Shown in pieces: positions 51,091 through 59,934 of a DNA stretch of 64,000 nucleotides. The DNA is from Bradyrhizobium sp. SZCCT0148 (lineage in GTDB: Bacteria; Pseudomonadota; Alphaproteobacteria; Rhizobiales; Xanthobacteraceae): NCBI RefSeq assembly GCF_018129985.1, contig NZ_JAFCKT010000001.1, forward strand, positions 1,178,001 to 1,242,000, read 5' to 3'. Numbering within the stretch: position 1 is the first letter of the stretch; the number at the start of each line of letters is the position of its first letter. Both the position numbers and the translations under genes were made by a program. Under the pieces are notes generated by a model, which did no database searches, was not told where the DNA came from, and saw nothing but the letters and a program-made list of their open reading frames with translations.

Positions 51091-52284
51091 TCAGGCCGGC
51101 TGATTCTGCGCGATCCCGCCAGCGGAATGCGGCGCCATCCGCAGCCCGAATAACGGGCGCAGCCAGCCGATGCGCCGGGCGATCTCGTAGCTGACCAGAC
51201 AGGTGAGCGCGGTACCCGCAACCACAACGGCGGCCTCGCTGCCGGCAGACAGCCCGCTTCCCCGCAACGCGTGAGCGATCACGATGATCGCGGTCTGATG
51301 CACGATATAGAAAGGGAAGATCGCGTCGGTAAGATAGCGACGCACCGGACCATCGGCGGTCAGATGGCGCCGCGCAAAGCCGAGCACCGCCACCATCGCG
51401 ATCCACTGATAGCAGCCATAGGCCGAGCCGGCCAACCATCGCAGCATCGGCGACCGCGGCAGCAAGCCGGCATAGATGAGAATAAAGACGGTGAAGCAGA
51501 CCGCTGCGAGCAGCAACGCTGCCCACCGCTGCCTCTCGATATTGCTCCAGACGCCGCCCTCGCGTGCGAGCAGGAAGCCTATCAGGAATGAGGTCGCGTA
51601 GTCGGCATGGTTGTACCAGTCGCCGAACAGCGCGTGCGTGGATGGGAAGATCGGCCACAAGAACAGCCGCCAGGCTGCGAACAGTATGCACGGCCGCACG
51701 ATGAGCCAACGGCCGGTGAGCGCGACCGCCAGCCTCTTGCCGATCCAATCCGCAGCCGCCGGCCACACCAATAGCACGCCAGCCAGCGCCAGCGTGTAGA
51801 CCCAGAGATAGACCACGAACCAGAGATGGTTCCAGGTTGGCTGCACGATGCACGGGCTTGGACAAAACTGTGCGCTGAACGACAGATAGTGCTGGAGATA
51901 ATAATCGGCGAAACCTGCGGGATAGCCCAGGCTCTCGACAATCTGCAGATACGACTGTGGCGGCACGATCACGAGCATGCCGAAGGCCAGAGGCACCAGC
52001 AGCCGGACCGACCGGGCCCGGGCAAAGGCGGCGAGCCGATACTTGCCCAGCATGATGCGGCTGGCGACACCGGAAACCAGGAACAGCAGCGACAGCCGCC
52101 AGGGGTTGAGCAGCAGCATCACGGGCTCGAGCCAGGTCAGTCGGTGCTCGCTCTTGATGTGAAAGCCCCACGACACGTAGAGCATGCCGACATGGTAGAA
52201 GATCAGAAGCCCGAACGCTAAAATCCGCACCCAATCCAGATCGACGCGTCGTTCCGGGTTTGATGCTTGCTGTGGTGTTGACAT
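51091..52284 (-). CDS. OpgC/acyltransferase-3-like membrane protein
   Basis: A 397-residue integral membrane acyltransferase with about ten hydrophobic segments. RVDLDWVRILAFGLLIFYHV carries the DxxR...H pattern of the family near the N-terminus (catalytic His). SLLFLVSGVASRIMLGKYRL and FLVGFL-like segments follow, and IFPFYIVHQTAIIVIAHAL is a family signature. Such enzymes modify periplasmic glucans or other polysaccharides with succinyl or acetyl groups. It is divergent from a membrane LytTR regulator across 44 bp, and its 3' end is 54 bp upstream of iscS, so the regulator is its probable controller. Confidence 0.88.
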   Translation of the reverse strand: MSTPQQASNPERRVDLDWVRILAFGLLIFYHVGMLYVSWGFHIKSEHRLTWLEPVMLLLNPWRLSLLFLVSGVASRIMLGKYRLAAFARARSVRLLVPLAFGMLVIVPPQSYLQIVESLGYPAGFADYYLQHYLSFSAQFCPSPCIVQPTWNHLWFVVYLWVYTLALAGVLLVWPAAADWIGKRLAVALTGRWLIVRPCILFAAWRLFLWPIFPSTHALFGDWYNHADYATSFLIGFLLAREGGVWSNIERQRWAALLLAAVCFTVFILIYAGLLPRSPMLRWLAGSAYGCYQWIAMVAVLGFARRHLTADGPVRRYLTDAIFPFYIVHQTAIIVIAHALRGSGLSAGSEAAVVVAGTALTCLVSYEIARRIGWLRPLFGLRMAPHSAGGIAQNQPA

Positions 52285-52328
52285 GGGTTTCTGCTCCTTG
52301 ACGGGACGACATCAGCGGTTTTGGCGCC

Positions 52329-53318
52329 ATGGCTGACCGCCAAAATGCTCCGGAAGCGGAGTTCGTCGAGACGTCTTGGGATCGGAACCGGGCGCCCGGG
52401 GACGAGGCGTCGTCTTCGGGGACGAGCGGTGGGGCTCGCGGGATCAGCGGCGACTGGGCCTTGTTCGCTGCGATCGCCGCCATCGCCTTCGCCAGCGGCA
52501 TCGTCAATGCGCTCTCCGGCGCCCAGGACGCCGCCTGGCGCGGTGACGGCTATGACATCGGCCGGCGCATATTCTGGGAGATGACCAGCATCCTCGTCAT
52601 CCTCGTCCTGGTGCCCGGCTTGATCCTGTCGGTTCGGCGCATGCGCCGGACGACAAATTTGGCGGCGACAATCGGAATCGGTGCGGCCGCCCTGCTCGGC
52701 TTCTCGGCCCTGCACATCGCCGGCATGGTGGGCTTGCGGAAGTCCGTGCTCTGGCTGGCGGGCAGTGCTTACGACTTCCACTTCTCGATGGCGTCGGTTC
52801 TGTACGAGTTTCGGAAGGACGCGGTGACCGCATTGCTGATCGGGGCAACGCTTTGGCTGATCGACAGCCGCCGCGAACTGCGCAAGGCTGTACGAGAAGC
52901 CCAGGCCAGGCCACTCGCCCCGCAGGAGCAACCATCTCCCGATCTGATCTGGCTCCGCGACGGCAGCAGCCGCATCCGCGTTGCACCTCGTGATATTCTG
53001 TGGGTCGCCTCCGCCGGCAATTACATCGAGTACAGCCTTGCCGACGGCACGCAGCACCTGATCCGGGGGACGCTTGCCGCGACCGAAAGCGAGCTCGCCC
53101 GCTTCACCATCGCGCGGATTCACCGGACCCGGCTGGCCAATCTCGACCGGGTCAGCGCCGTCGACTTCAAGCCGTCAGGGGATTTCGAGCTCACCTTCGA
53201 CAATGGCAAGACGCTGGTCGGCAGCCGCCGCTACCGGTCCGCCGTTGCCTCGCTCGGAAGCCGCGGTGCGCCCGCCGAAATCGGTGCCGGTTCGGGCAAT
53301 CCCGCTAAACCATTGTGA
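52329..53318 (+). CDS. Membrane-bound LytTR-family transcriptional regulator
   Basis: A 329-residue one-component regulator. After a disordered N-terminus (about 1-40) there are four hydrophobic segments: WALFAAIAAIAFASGIVNAL (42-61), MTSILVILVLVPGLILSV (about 85-102), LAATIGIGAAALLGFSALHI (about 110-135) and AVTALLIGATLWLID (about 165-180). A linker follows, then a LytTR DNA-binding domain (about 215-310; RIRVAPRDILWVASAGNYIE, RIHRTRLANLDRVSAVDF, TLVGSRRYRSAVASL). No receiver domain is present. It probably controls the divergent acyltransferase gene. The DNA repeats it would bind are not obvious. Confidence 0.9.
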   Translation: MADRQNAPEAEFVETSWDRNRAPGDEASSSGTSGGARGISGDWALFAAIAAIAFASGIVNALSGAQDAAWRGDGYDIGRRIFWEMTSILVILVLVPGLILSVRRMRRTTNLAATIGIGAAALLGFSALHIAGMVGLRKSVLWLAGSAYDFHFSMASVLYEFRKDAVTALLIGATLWLIDSRRELRKAVREAQARPLAPQEQPSPDLIWLRDGSSRIRVAPRDILWVASAGNYIEYSLADGTQHLIRGTLAATESELARFTIARIHRTRLANLDRVSAVDFKPSGDFELTFDNGKTLVGSRRYRSAVASLGSRGAPAEIGAGSGNPAKPL

Positions 53319-53616
53319 TTTCAAATAATTGCCAAGGCCGGGCAAGATCCTCGGCCTGCGCGATTCCAGCCGTGTCACGCGCCCCCTCAAAAGGGCTAAG
53401 GCCTTGAGCGGATTGGCAGATGTCGAAGATGCTTGCTTTTTGACCCTGAGCCTATGTTAGAACCCGCACCGTCAAGTCACCGCGCGCCTCCAGCGCATCA
53501 CCGCAAGGCGCGCCTTCTCACCCTTCATTCGCGCTTCCGTCGGCATCCGCCGATGAAGCCACAATCGGTTGATTGCCGAGGAACGTCGCTCCAGCAAATC
53601 AATCAAGAGATCATCG

Positions 53617-54264
53617 ATGCCTGAAGTTATTTTCACTGGCCCTGCCGGCCGTCTCGAAGGCCGCTATCACCCGGCCAAGCAGAAGAACGCGCCGATCGCG
53701 ATGATCCTGCATCCGCATCCGCAGTTTCACGGCACGATGAACCATCAGATCGTGTACCAGTGCTACTACGCGTTCGCGCATCGCGGCTTCTCGGTGCTGC
53801 GCTTCAATTTCCGCGGCGTCGGCCGCAGCCAGGGCTCGTTCGACCACGGCACCGGCGAATTGTCGGATGCGGCCGCAGCGCTCGACTGGGCGCAGACCAT
53901 CAATCCCGAAGCGCGCGCCTGCTGGGTTGCCGGCTTCTCCTTCGGCGCCTGGATCGGCATGCAGCTGTTGATGCGCCGCCCCGAGGTCGAGGGCTTCATC
54001 TCGATCGCGCCGCCGGCCAATCTCTACGACTTCTCGTTCCTTGCACCCTGCCCGTCCTCGGGCCTGATCGTGCATGGCGAGAAAGACGCGGTGGTGCCGC
54101 CCAAGGACGTCAATACGCTGGTCGAGAAGCTGAAGACGCAGAAGGGCATCGTGATCGACCAGCAGGTCATCCCCGGCGCCAATCACTTCTTCGACGCCAA
54201 GCTCGAGCCGCTGATGGAAACCATCACGGCCTATCTCGACATGCGCCTCGCCAACGTGCGCTGA
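53617..54264 (+). CDS. Alpha/beta hydrolase
   Basis: A 215-residue small alpha/beta hydrolase. The nucleophile Ser is in WVAGFSFGAWIGMQLLMRRP, the oxyanion HPHPQFHGTMNHQIV precedes it, the likely Asp is in VHGEKDAVVPPKDVNTLVEK and the His in VIPGANHFFDAKLEPLM. It begins MPEVIFTGPAGRLEGRYHPA, typical of a conserved alphaproteobacterial group found beside iscS/suf genes. The longer frame is rejected. The substrate is unknown. Here an acyltransferase-LytTR pair lies between it and iscS. It is convergent with the SMR gene (10-bp gap). Confidence 0.88.
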   Translation: MPEVIFTGPAGRLEGRYHPAKQKNAPIAMILHPHPQFHGTMNHQIVYQCYYAFAHRGFSVLRFNFRGVGRSQGSFDHGTGELSDAAAALDWAQTINPEARACWVAGFSFGAWIGMQLLMRRPEVEGFISIAPPANLYDFSFLAPCPSSGLIVHGEKDAVVPPKDVNTLVEKLKTQKGIVIDQQVIPGANHFFDAKLEPLMETITAYLDMRLANVR

Positions 54265-54274
54265 CGCTCGCAGC

Positions 54275-54598
54275 TCAAGCCAGCTTGAGCGCAGCGATTC
54301 CCAACAGCACGAGCGCGATGCCCGCAAGTTTCATCGCGCTCAGGGTCTCGCCGAACAGCACGACGCCCATGATGAACGCGCCGGCCGCGCCGATGCCGGT
54401 CCACACCGAATAGGCGACGCCGACCTCCAGCACCTTCAAGGCGCGCCCGAGCAGGACAACGAAGGCGGCGAGCAGCACGAGCGACGCGATGCTCCAGCCG
54501 GGCCGCGTGTAGCCCTCCGCATATTTCATCGAAATCGCCCAGCCGACATCAAGCACGCCGGCAATGATGAGCATGAGCCAGGCCAGCGATGGCGACAT
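54275..54598 (-). CDS. SMR-family transporter (SugE/Gdx-like) with Asp at the membrane-Glu position
   Basis: A 107-residue four-helix small multidrug resistance protein. MSPSLAWLMLIIAGVLDVGW aligns with SugE/Gdx (IAGLLEVVWAVGLKY), but the essential Glu of helix one is an Asp (Asp17, codon GAT). The rest fits the guanidinium-exporter side: AYSVWTGIGAAGAFIMGVVL and FGETLSAMKLAGIALVLLG. The start at 54598 is chosen; 45 extra residues of the longer frame are non-coding-like. It is 10 bp downstream of a GST gene on the same strand, so both come from the operator-rich promoter at 55308-55368. Substrate unknown. Confidence 0.88.
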   Translation of the reverse strand: MSPSLAWLMLIIAGVLDVGWAISMKYAEGYTRPGWSIASLVLLAAFVVLLGRALKVLEVGVAYSVWTGIGAAGAFIMGVVLFGETLSAMKLAGIALVLLGIAALKLA

Positions 54599-54608
54599 CG
54601 CAGCGCGC

Positions 54609-55286
54609 TCAGGCTGCGAGCTTGAGCAGATGCGCGTCGTGACGCACGAGGAAAGCGCGAAGCAATTGCGGATAGTCGGCGCCGACGGCGGCGCGCACGC
54701 TCGGGCGCTTGGCAAGTTCAGCCCGCCACGCACGCACCTTGGGTATATCCTTGAAGATGCCGAGTTCGGTCAGTTCGTCGAACACATCGAAATAGCGGAA
54801 GATGGGCGCGAACACCGCATCGACCAGACTGAATTCATCGCCGGCGAAATACGGCCCCGCGCCCAGCGCCCCGTCGACACGCGCGAATTTCGCGGCGAGC
54901 GCCTGCCGCTTGCTTTCGAAGGTCGCCGGATCCGTCGTGGTCTCCAGGCCCCAGAGATCGCCGAGGATCGCCGAGCCGAACTCCATCCAGGCGCGATGCC
55001 CGGCGCGCTTCAAGGCATCCGCCGGATGCAGCTTGAGGCCCGCCTGCGTCTCCTCGATGTATTCACAGATCACGTTGCTCTCGAACAGCGCGACCTCGCC
55101 CCTCTCAGTCGTCACCACCAGCACCGGCACCTTGCCGAGCGGCGAGAGCTGCAAGAACCAGTCCGGCTTGTTGGCGAGATCGATGTCGATCCGCTCGAAC
55201 GGCACGCCCTTTTCCTCTAGCGCGATCACCGCACGCTGCACGTAAGGGCAAAGCTTGTGGCTGATGAGTTTCAGTGACGCAGTCAT
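54609..55286 (-). CDS. Glutathione S-transferase family protein (omega-like)
   Basis: A 225-residue GST. The thioredoxin-fold N-terminus is LKLISHKLCPYVQRAVIALE, with a CPYVQR active-site Cys as in omega-class and SspA-like GSTs. KVPVLVVTTERGEVALFESN and VICEYIEETQAGLKLHP are the glutathione-site motifs, with VPVL and ESxxI. The all-helical C-terminus follows (about 95-220). The start at MTASLKLISHK is preferred; 18 more residues of the longer frame overlap operator-like repeats. It is cotranscribed with the SMR gene, hinting at a detoxification unit. Confidence 0.9.
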   Translation of the reverse strand: MTASLKLISHKLCPYVQRAVIALEEKGVPFERIDIDLANKPDWFLQLSPLGKVPVLVVTTERGEVALFESNVICEYIEETQAGLKLHPADALKRAGHRAWMEFGSAILGDLWGLETTTDPATFESKRQALAAKFARVDGALGAGPYFAGDEFSLVDAVFAPIFRYFDVFDELTELGIFKDIPKVRAWRAELAKRPSVRAAVGADYPQLLRAFLVRHDAHLLKLAA

Positions 55287-55307
55287 GGCGAATATCCCGG
55301 CGGTTGA

Positions 55308-55368
55308 ATGCAGCTGCATCCAATATAGATGCATTTGCATGCACTCGTCAAGATCAATGCAGCTGCAT
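55308..55368 (-). promoter_or_regulatory. GST-SMR promoter carrying three ATGCAnnTGCAT palindromes
   Basis: On the minus strand TTGACG (complement at 55346-55351) and TATATT (complement at 55322-55327) are spaced by 18 bases, a good sigma-70 promoter. Three copies of ATGCAnnTGCAT occur at 55308-55319, 55329-55340 and 55357-55368 (outer two identical, ATGCAGCTGCAT; middle ATGCATTTGCAT). The middle one fills the spacer, and the others flank both elements. Centres are 21 and 28 bp apart. This is a textbook repressible layout; no regulator gene is adjacent. Confidence 0.65.
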
Positions 55369-55372
55369 CAAT

Positions 55373-56476
55373 TCAGGGCCGCGCGATCACCCCGCCCGTC
55401 ATCGGCATCGGCACCCCCGTCGTGGACGGATAGGACAATGGCAGGCCCTTCAGGCCGCGGGCCGCGAGGAAGCCGAAGGCCTGGGCCTCGATCGCATCGG
55501 ACGCCCAGCCGAGCGTCTCGGCGGCCTCGACCGTGGCCGTTCCCACCCGCTCCCGCAGCATCCTGAGCATGGTGAGGTTGCGCGCGCCGCCGCCACAGAC
55601 GATCCAGCTCCGCGGCCGCCGTGGCAACAACGGGATGATGCGGGCGATCGCCGCCGCGGTGAAAGCGGTGAGTGTCGCCGCGCCGTCGGCCGGCGCGACA
55701 TCGCCGAGCTTGAGCGCCGCAAAGTCGTTGCGATCCAGCGATTTCGGCGGAGGCAGCGCAAAGAACGGCAACTCCAGCGCGCGGGCAATCCAGGCCTCAT
55801 CGACCTTTCCGAGCGCCGCGAACTTTCCTTCCGCATCGAACGCCTGGTTCATGGTGCGGTACATGAAATCGTCCAGCAGCGCGTTGCCAGGCCCGGTGTC
55901 GCAGGCGATCAGCGCCTCGTTGCCGTCGATATAGGTGATGTTGGAGACGCCGCCGATATTGACGACGACGATCGGACCCTCGCGATCCAGCGAGTTGGCG
56001 AGCGCGCGGTGGTAGACCGGTACGAACGGCGCCCCCTGCCCGCCGGCCTCGACGTCGGCGGCACGGAAATCATGCATCACGGGAATATGGATCGCTTTCG
56101 CCAGCGAGGCAGCGTCACCGATCTGCACCGTCAGCCGCCGTTCGGGGCGATGAAGGACGGTCTGGCCGTGGAAGCCGACGATGTCGATGTCCTCCGCCTT
56201 CATGCGGTTCTGGGCGAAGAATGCGGCGACCGCCTCGGCATGGGCCCGCGTCACCGCGCGCTCGGCCTCGGCGAGGATGCCCGGCCGGGCATCACGTTGC
56301 GCCAGGTGCACGGCCTCGCTCAGCGCCTGACGCAGCAGATTGCGCTCCGCCGGGCCGTAGGCCCGGTAGCCGGACGGCCCGAACGCCTTCACCTGCTTTC
56401 CATCGGTTTCGATCAGCGCGACATCTACCCCGTCCAGCGAGGTGCCGCTCATCAAACCGAGTGCCGTCAACATCAT
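55373..56476 (-). CDS. anmK: Anhydro-N-acetylmuramic acid kinase
   Basis: A 367-residue ATP-dependent kinase that turns 1,6-anhydroMurNAc, a peptidoglycan recycling product, into MurNAc-6-phosphate. MMLTALGLMSGTSLDGVDVA is its hallmark, with FHGQTVLHRPERRLTVQIGD and VVVNIGGVSNITYIDGNEAL (phosphate loop) following, and WIVCGGGARNLTMLRMLRER in the C-terminal domain. Two ATG codons are adjacent at the start. It is divergent from tyrS, a common arrangement in Bradyrhizobium and relatives. Its 3' end lies just beyond the GST operators. Confidence 0.96.
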   Translation of the reverse strand: MMLTALGLMSGTSLDGVDVALIETDGKQVKAFGPSGYRAYGPAERNLLRQALSEAVHLAQRDARPGILAEAERAVTRAHAEAVAAFFAQNRMKAEDIDIVGFHGQTVLHRPERRLTVQIGDAASLAKAIHIPVMHDFRAADVEAGGQGAPFVPVYHRALANSLDREGPIVVVNIGGVSNITYIDGNEALIACDTGPGNALLDDFMYRTMNQAFDAEGKFAALGKVDEAWIARALELPFFALPPPKSLDRNDFAALKLGDVAPADGAATLTAFTAAAIARIIPLLPRRPRSWIVCGGGARNLTMLRMLRERVGTATVEAAETLGWASDAIEAQAFGFLAARGLKGLPLSYPSTTGVPMPMTGGVIARP

Positions 56477-56640
56477 GGGATCAGCGCCCTCAAACACCCC
56501 TCCAGCATGCCGATCTTGTGCCAGAGGGACACATCTTATAATGCCACAGCGCCAAGTGGCGGGCAGCAATCGGGTTCCGACGGTAGACCCTTAAATTGCG
56601 CCCAAAACAGTAAACCAAGAATTTCTGGGCATGCCGACAG

Positions 56641-57894
56641 ATGACTGCACTTAAATCGGATTTCCTCAATACCCTGCAGGAACGTGGTTTCATCCACCAA
56701 TGCTCCGATTTCGAGGGGCTGGACGCGCTCGCCGCCAAGGGTGAAGCGACCGCCTATGTCGGCTACGATTGCACCGCCCGCTCGCTGCATATCGGAAACT
56801 ACCTGACCATGATGATGCTGCACTGGCTGCAGCAGTCCGGCAACAAGCCGATCACGCTGATGGGCGGCGGCACCACCATGGTGGGCGATCCCTCCGGCAA
56901 GGACGAGACGCGCGCGATGCGCACCGTCGCCGAGATCGAGGCCAACAAGGAATCGATCCGCGGCGTGTTCGCAAAGGTGCTGCGCTATGGCGAGGGCAAG
57001 AGCGACGCCATCATGCTCGACAACGCGGAGTGGCTGACCAGGCTGAACTGGATCGAGATGCTGCGCGACGTCGGCCGGCACTTCTCGGTCAACCGCATGC
57101 TGACCATGGACTCCGTGCGGCTGCGCCTCGAGCGCGAGCAGGAGATGAGCTTCATCGAGTTCAACTACATGGTCTGCCAGGCCTACGACTTCGTCGAGCT
57201 TGCCAAGCGCACCGGCTGCAAATTGCAGATGGGCGGCTCGGACCAGTGGGGCAACATCATCATGGGCGTCGATCTCGGCCGCCGCATGGGCACGCACCAG
57301 CTGTTCGCGCTGACGACGCCGCTGCTGACGACGGCATCGGGCGCCAAGATGGGCAAGACGGCACAAGGCGCAGTCTGGCTCAACGCCGACGCGTTCTCGC
57401 CATATGATTTCTGGCAGTACTGGCGCAACACCGAGGATGCCGACGTCGGCAAGTTCCTGAAGCTGTTCACGACGCTGCCGATGGCCGAGATCAGGAAGCT
57501 CGAGGCGCTCGGCGGCTCCGAGATCAACGAGGCCAAGAAGGTGCTCGCCACCGAAGCGACCGCGCTGCTGCACGGCCGCGACGCCGCGAGCGAGGCGGCG
57601 GAGACTGCGCGCCGCACCTTCGAGGAAGGCGCGCTGGCCGAAACCCTGCCGACCGTGGAAATTGCGCGCGGCGAGTTGGACGCCGGCCTCGGCGTGCTCA
57701 ACGCGTTCGTGAAGGCGGGCCTCGTTGCCTCCAACGGCGAAGCGAGGCGCCAGATCAAGGGCGGCGGCCTTCGCGTCAACGACGAGCCGGTCACCGACGA
57801 GAAGATGGCGCTCTCGGCAAACAATCTGACGCCCGAGGGCGTGATCAAGCTGTCCTTCGGCAAGAAGAAGCACGTCCTGATCAAGCCTGCATAG
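56641..57894 (+). CDS. tyrS: Tyrosyl-tRNA synthetase
   Basis: A 417-residue class I aminoacyl-tRNA synthetase charging tRNA-Tyr. The HIGH-like motif is in [20 protein letters not shown], the KMSKS-like motif is [12 protein letters not shown], and [19 protein letters not shown] is the tyrosine-binding signature. The C-terminal S4 RNA-binding domain spans about 350-415 ([33 protein letters not shown]). Full length. It is divergent from anmK. Confidence 0.97.
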   Translation: MTALKSDFLNTLQERGFIHQCSDFEGLDALAAKGEATAYVGYDCTARSLHIGNYLTMMMLHWLQQSGNKPITLMGGGTTMVGDPSGKDETRAMRTVAEIEANKESIRGVFAKVLRYGEGKSDAIMLDNAEWLTRLNWIEMLRDVGRHFSVNRMLTMDSVRLRLEREQEMSFIEFNYMVCQAYDFVELAKRTGCKLQMGGSDQWGNIIMGVDLGRRMGTHQLFALTTPLLTTASGAKMGKTAQGAVWLNADAFSPYDFWQYWRNTEDADVGKFLKLFTTLPMAEIRKLEALGGSEINEAKKVLATEATALLHGRDAASEAAETARRTFEEGALAETLPTVEIARGELDAGLGVLNAFVKAGLVASNGEARRQIKGGGLRVNDEPVTDEKMALSANNLTPEGVIKLSFGKKKHVLIKPA

Positions 57895-57916
57895 GCGTAT
57901 GAGCTTTTCGCTGCTT

Positions 57917-57946
57917 GTCAGGGCGCGCGGATGCGCGCTCCCTGAC
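57917..57946 (+). terminator. Stem-loop after tyrS
   Basis: GTCAGGG and CCCTGAC form the outer stem, with CGCGC/GCGCG pairing inside. There is no U tract. It starts 22 bases after the tyrS stop and ends five bases before the MFS start, so it could end tyrS transcription or hide the MFS ribosome site. Confidence 0.45.
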
Positions 57947-57951
57947 GGGCA

Positions 57952-59232
57952 ATGGATCAGAACACGCCCAGGGAAACGGCCAAGGCAACGCCTGTTGGAG
58001 CGACCACGGAACCTGAGCGCCCGCAGCAAGCTGCGGTGCGCACCGCACTCGTCGTGCTCGCGCTGTGCTTCATGCTGGCGGTCCTGGGCCGAGGCCTCAG
58101 CGAGAGCTTCACCGTTTTTCTCAAACCGATCTCCGAAAATTTCGGCTGGGACCGCGCGCAGGTCGTTTCGATCTATTCACTGACCTGGCTGATCAGCGGG
58201 TTGACCGCGCCGCTGGTGGGGCGGCTGTTCGATCATTCCGGACCGCGCATCGTCTACGCGCTCGGTCTTTTCCTGCTTGGTGCGGCCTTCCTGGTCGCAA
58301 GCCAGGCGCAGGCGCTGTGGCAATTCCAGCTTTCAATCGGACTGTGCGTGGGCATCGGCGTCGCCTTCATCGGCAATGTGCCGAACTCGATGCTGCTCGG
58401 CCGCTGGTTCGGTCCAAGGCTGCCGACCGCAATGGCGGTGGTCTATTCCGCGATGGGCGGCGGCGTGTTGGCCTTGCTGCCGGCCTCGCAGCTGCTGATC
58501 GACCATCTCGGCTGGCGTGAGACCTACCAGCTGTTCGGCCTCGCCGCGCTCGGCTTGCTGGTGCCGCTGCTCTTGCTGCCGTGGCGGATGTTTTCCGCCG
58601 GCTCGCCGCATGTCGCCAAGAGGAGCGATCCTGATTTCATCGATCACGGCTGGACGCTCCCAAGCGCCATGCGTCACCACGCGTTCTGGGCGCTGTTCTC
58701 GACCTTCTTCTTCACCGCCGTCGGCATGTATGCCATCGCCGCGCAGATCGTGGCCTATCTGATCGATGCCGGCTTTCCACCGCTGCAGGCTGCCACCGCC
58801 TGGGGCTTTTCCGGCGTCGTGCTGGTGTTCGGCATGCTTGGCGTGTCCGCGCTCGACGGCCTGATCGGGCGCCGGCCGTCGGTGCTGCTGAGCTACGCGA
58901 TCTCGATCGTCGGCATCGTTTTGCTTTGGCTGCTTCAGTACTATCCGAACATCATCCTGCTCACCGGCTTCGTCGTCTGCTTCGGCAGCATGATGGGCTC
59001 GCGCGGCCCGCTGATCACGGCAACCGCGATGAAGATCTTTCGCGGGAAGCGCGTCGGCACGATATTCGGCACCATCTCGATCGGCAGCGGCCTCGGCTCC
59101 GCCTTCGGCTCATGGAGCGGCGGCCTCATCCACGATTTTACCCATGGCTACAACCTGCTGCTCGTATTCGCACTTGCAAGCGTGATCCTCGGAATGATTC
59201 CATTCCTGATCGTGCCCGCCTTGCGGGAATAG
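57952..59232 (+). CDS. MFS transporter
   Basis: A 426-residue major facilitator with about 12 hydrophobic segments between 30 and 420. Motif A-like SGLTAPLVGRLFDHSGPRIV joins helices two and three, and the second-half copy is SALDGLIGRRPSVLLSYAIS. FTVFLKPISENFGWDRAQVV resembles monocarboxylate/oxalate-formate-type MFS proteins. The N-terminal 28 residues are polar and possibly disordered. The substrate is unknown. It follows tyrS by 57 bp, with a stem-loop between, and no strong ribosome site is visible near the ATG. Confidence 0.88.
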   Translation: MDQNTPRETAKATPVGATTEPERPQQAAVRTALVVLALCFMLAVLGRGLSESFTVFLKPISENFGWDRAQVVSIYSLTWLISGLTAPLVGRLFDHSGPRIVYALGLFLLGAAFLVASQAQALWQFQLSIGLCVGIGVAFIGNVPNSMLLGRWFGPRLPTAMAVVYSAMGGGVLALLPASQLLIDHLGWRETYQLFGLAALGLLVPLLLLPWRMFSAGSPHVAKRSDPDFIDHGWTLPSAMRHHAFWALFSTFFFTAVGMYAIAAQIVAYLIDAGFPPLQAATAWGFSGVVLVFGMLGVSALDGLIGRRPSVLLSYAISIVGIVLLWLLQYYPNIILLTGFVVCFGSMMGSRGPLITATAMKIFRGKRVGTIFGTISIGSGLGSAFGSWSGGLIHDFTHGYNLLLVFALASVILGMIPFLIVPALRE

Positions 59233-59357
59233 GTCTCCCCAACGTAACCTGCATCCCTCGGTGTCACCGGGAAACTACGGATGATCTCCAGACAACCTAC
59301 GCAAAAAAATCCGGCGCGGGCGGCGTGAACGGGCGAGCTGCGGTGTTTTGTCCGACA

Positions 59358-59371
59358 TGACAAAAATGTCA
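59358..59371. promoter_or_regulatory. Small inverted repeat upstream of the DoxX gene
   Basis: TGACA-AAAA-TGTCA is a perfect 5-bp dyad, partly overlapping a second one (GACAT...ATGTC). It lies about 80 bases before the DoxX start, with TTGACC at 59402-59407 between. It may be a regulator site; the evidence is only the symmetry. Confidence 0.25.
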
Positions 59372-59450
59372 GCGCAAATTGACGCGGGGTCGCTTGCGGG
59401 GTTGACCTGAATACGGTCCTAGTCGGGCATTGGATGGAGGGCAAAAACCA

Positions 59451-59855
59451 ATGGACTTTCCTTATCTCACTCGCTTTCAACCGGTTCTCTTGAGCCTGTT
59501 TCGCTTCATCACCGGATTGCTGCTGTTCCAGTACGGCGTCGCAAAGATCTTCAAATTCCCGGTGCTCCCCTACTTCGCCAACATCCCGCCGCTGATCTGG
59601 ACGGCAGGCGCGCTCGAACTCGTGCTCGGCGCGCTGCTGATGCTCGGCCTGTTCACCCGCCTCACCGCATTCATCCTTTCAGGCGAAATGGCCTTCGCCT
59701 ACTTCATGGGCCACATGCTCAAGGGCGAAACGCCGGTGTTCCTGCCGCTGCTCAATGGCGGCACTGCTGCGATCCTGTTCTGCTTCGCCTGCCTCTATCT
59801 GTCGGCCGCGGGCGGCGGCTCGGTCAGCGCCGATGCGGCGATGGGCAAGGACTAG
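59451..59855 (+). CDS. DoxX-family membrane protein
   Basis: A 134-residue four-helix membrane protein of the DoxX/YphA group. The first helix starts FRFITGLLLFQYGVAKIF, typical of the family, followed by IWTAGALELVLGALLMLGLF and FILSGEMAFAYFMGHMLKG, and a last helix GGTAAILFCFACLYLSAAGG. GGAGGG precedes the ATG. Roles proposed for relatives include redox stress and thiosulfate or quinone linkage, none confirmed here. It is monocistronic. Confidence 0.9.
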   Translation: MDFPYLTRFQPVLLSLFRFITGLLLFQYGVAKIFKFPVLPYFANIPPLIWTAGALELVLGALLMLGLFTRLTAFILSGEMAFAYFMGHMLKGETPVFLPLLNGGTAAILFCFACLYLSAAGGGSVSADAAMGKD

Positions 59856-59934
59856 CGGCACGTTCGCGCGGCGCCAAGGCGCTCGCGAGTTGACCTGAAA
59901 GCAAGACGGTACCGGCGGGTCTGCCGGTGCCGTC

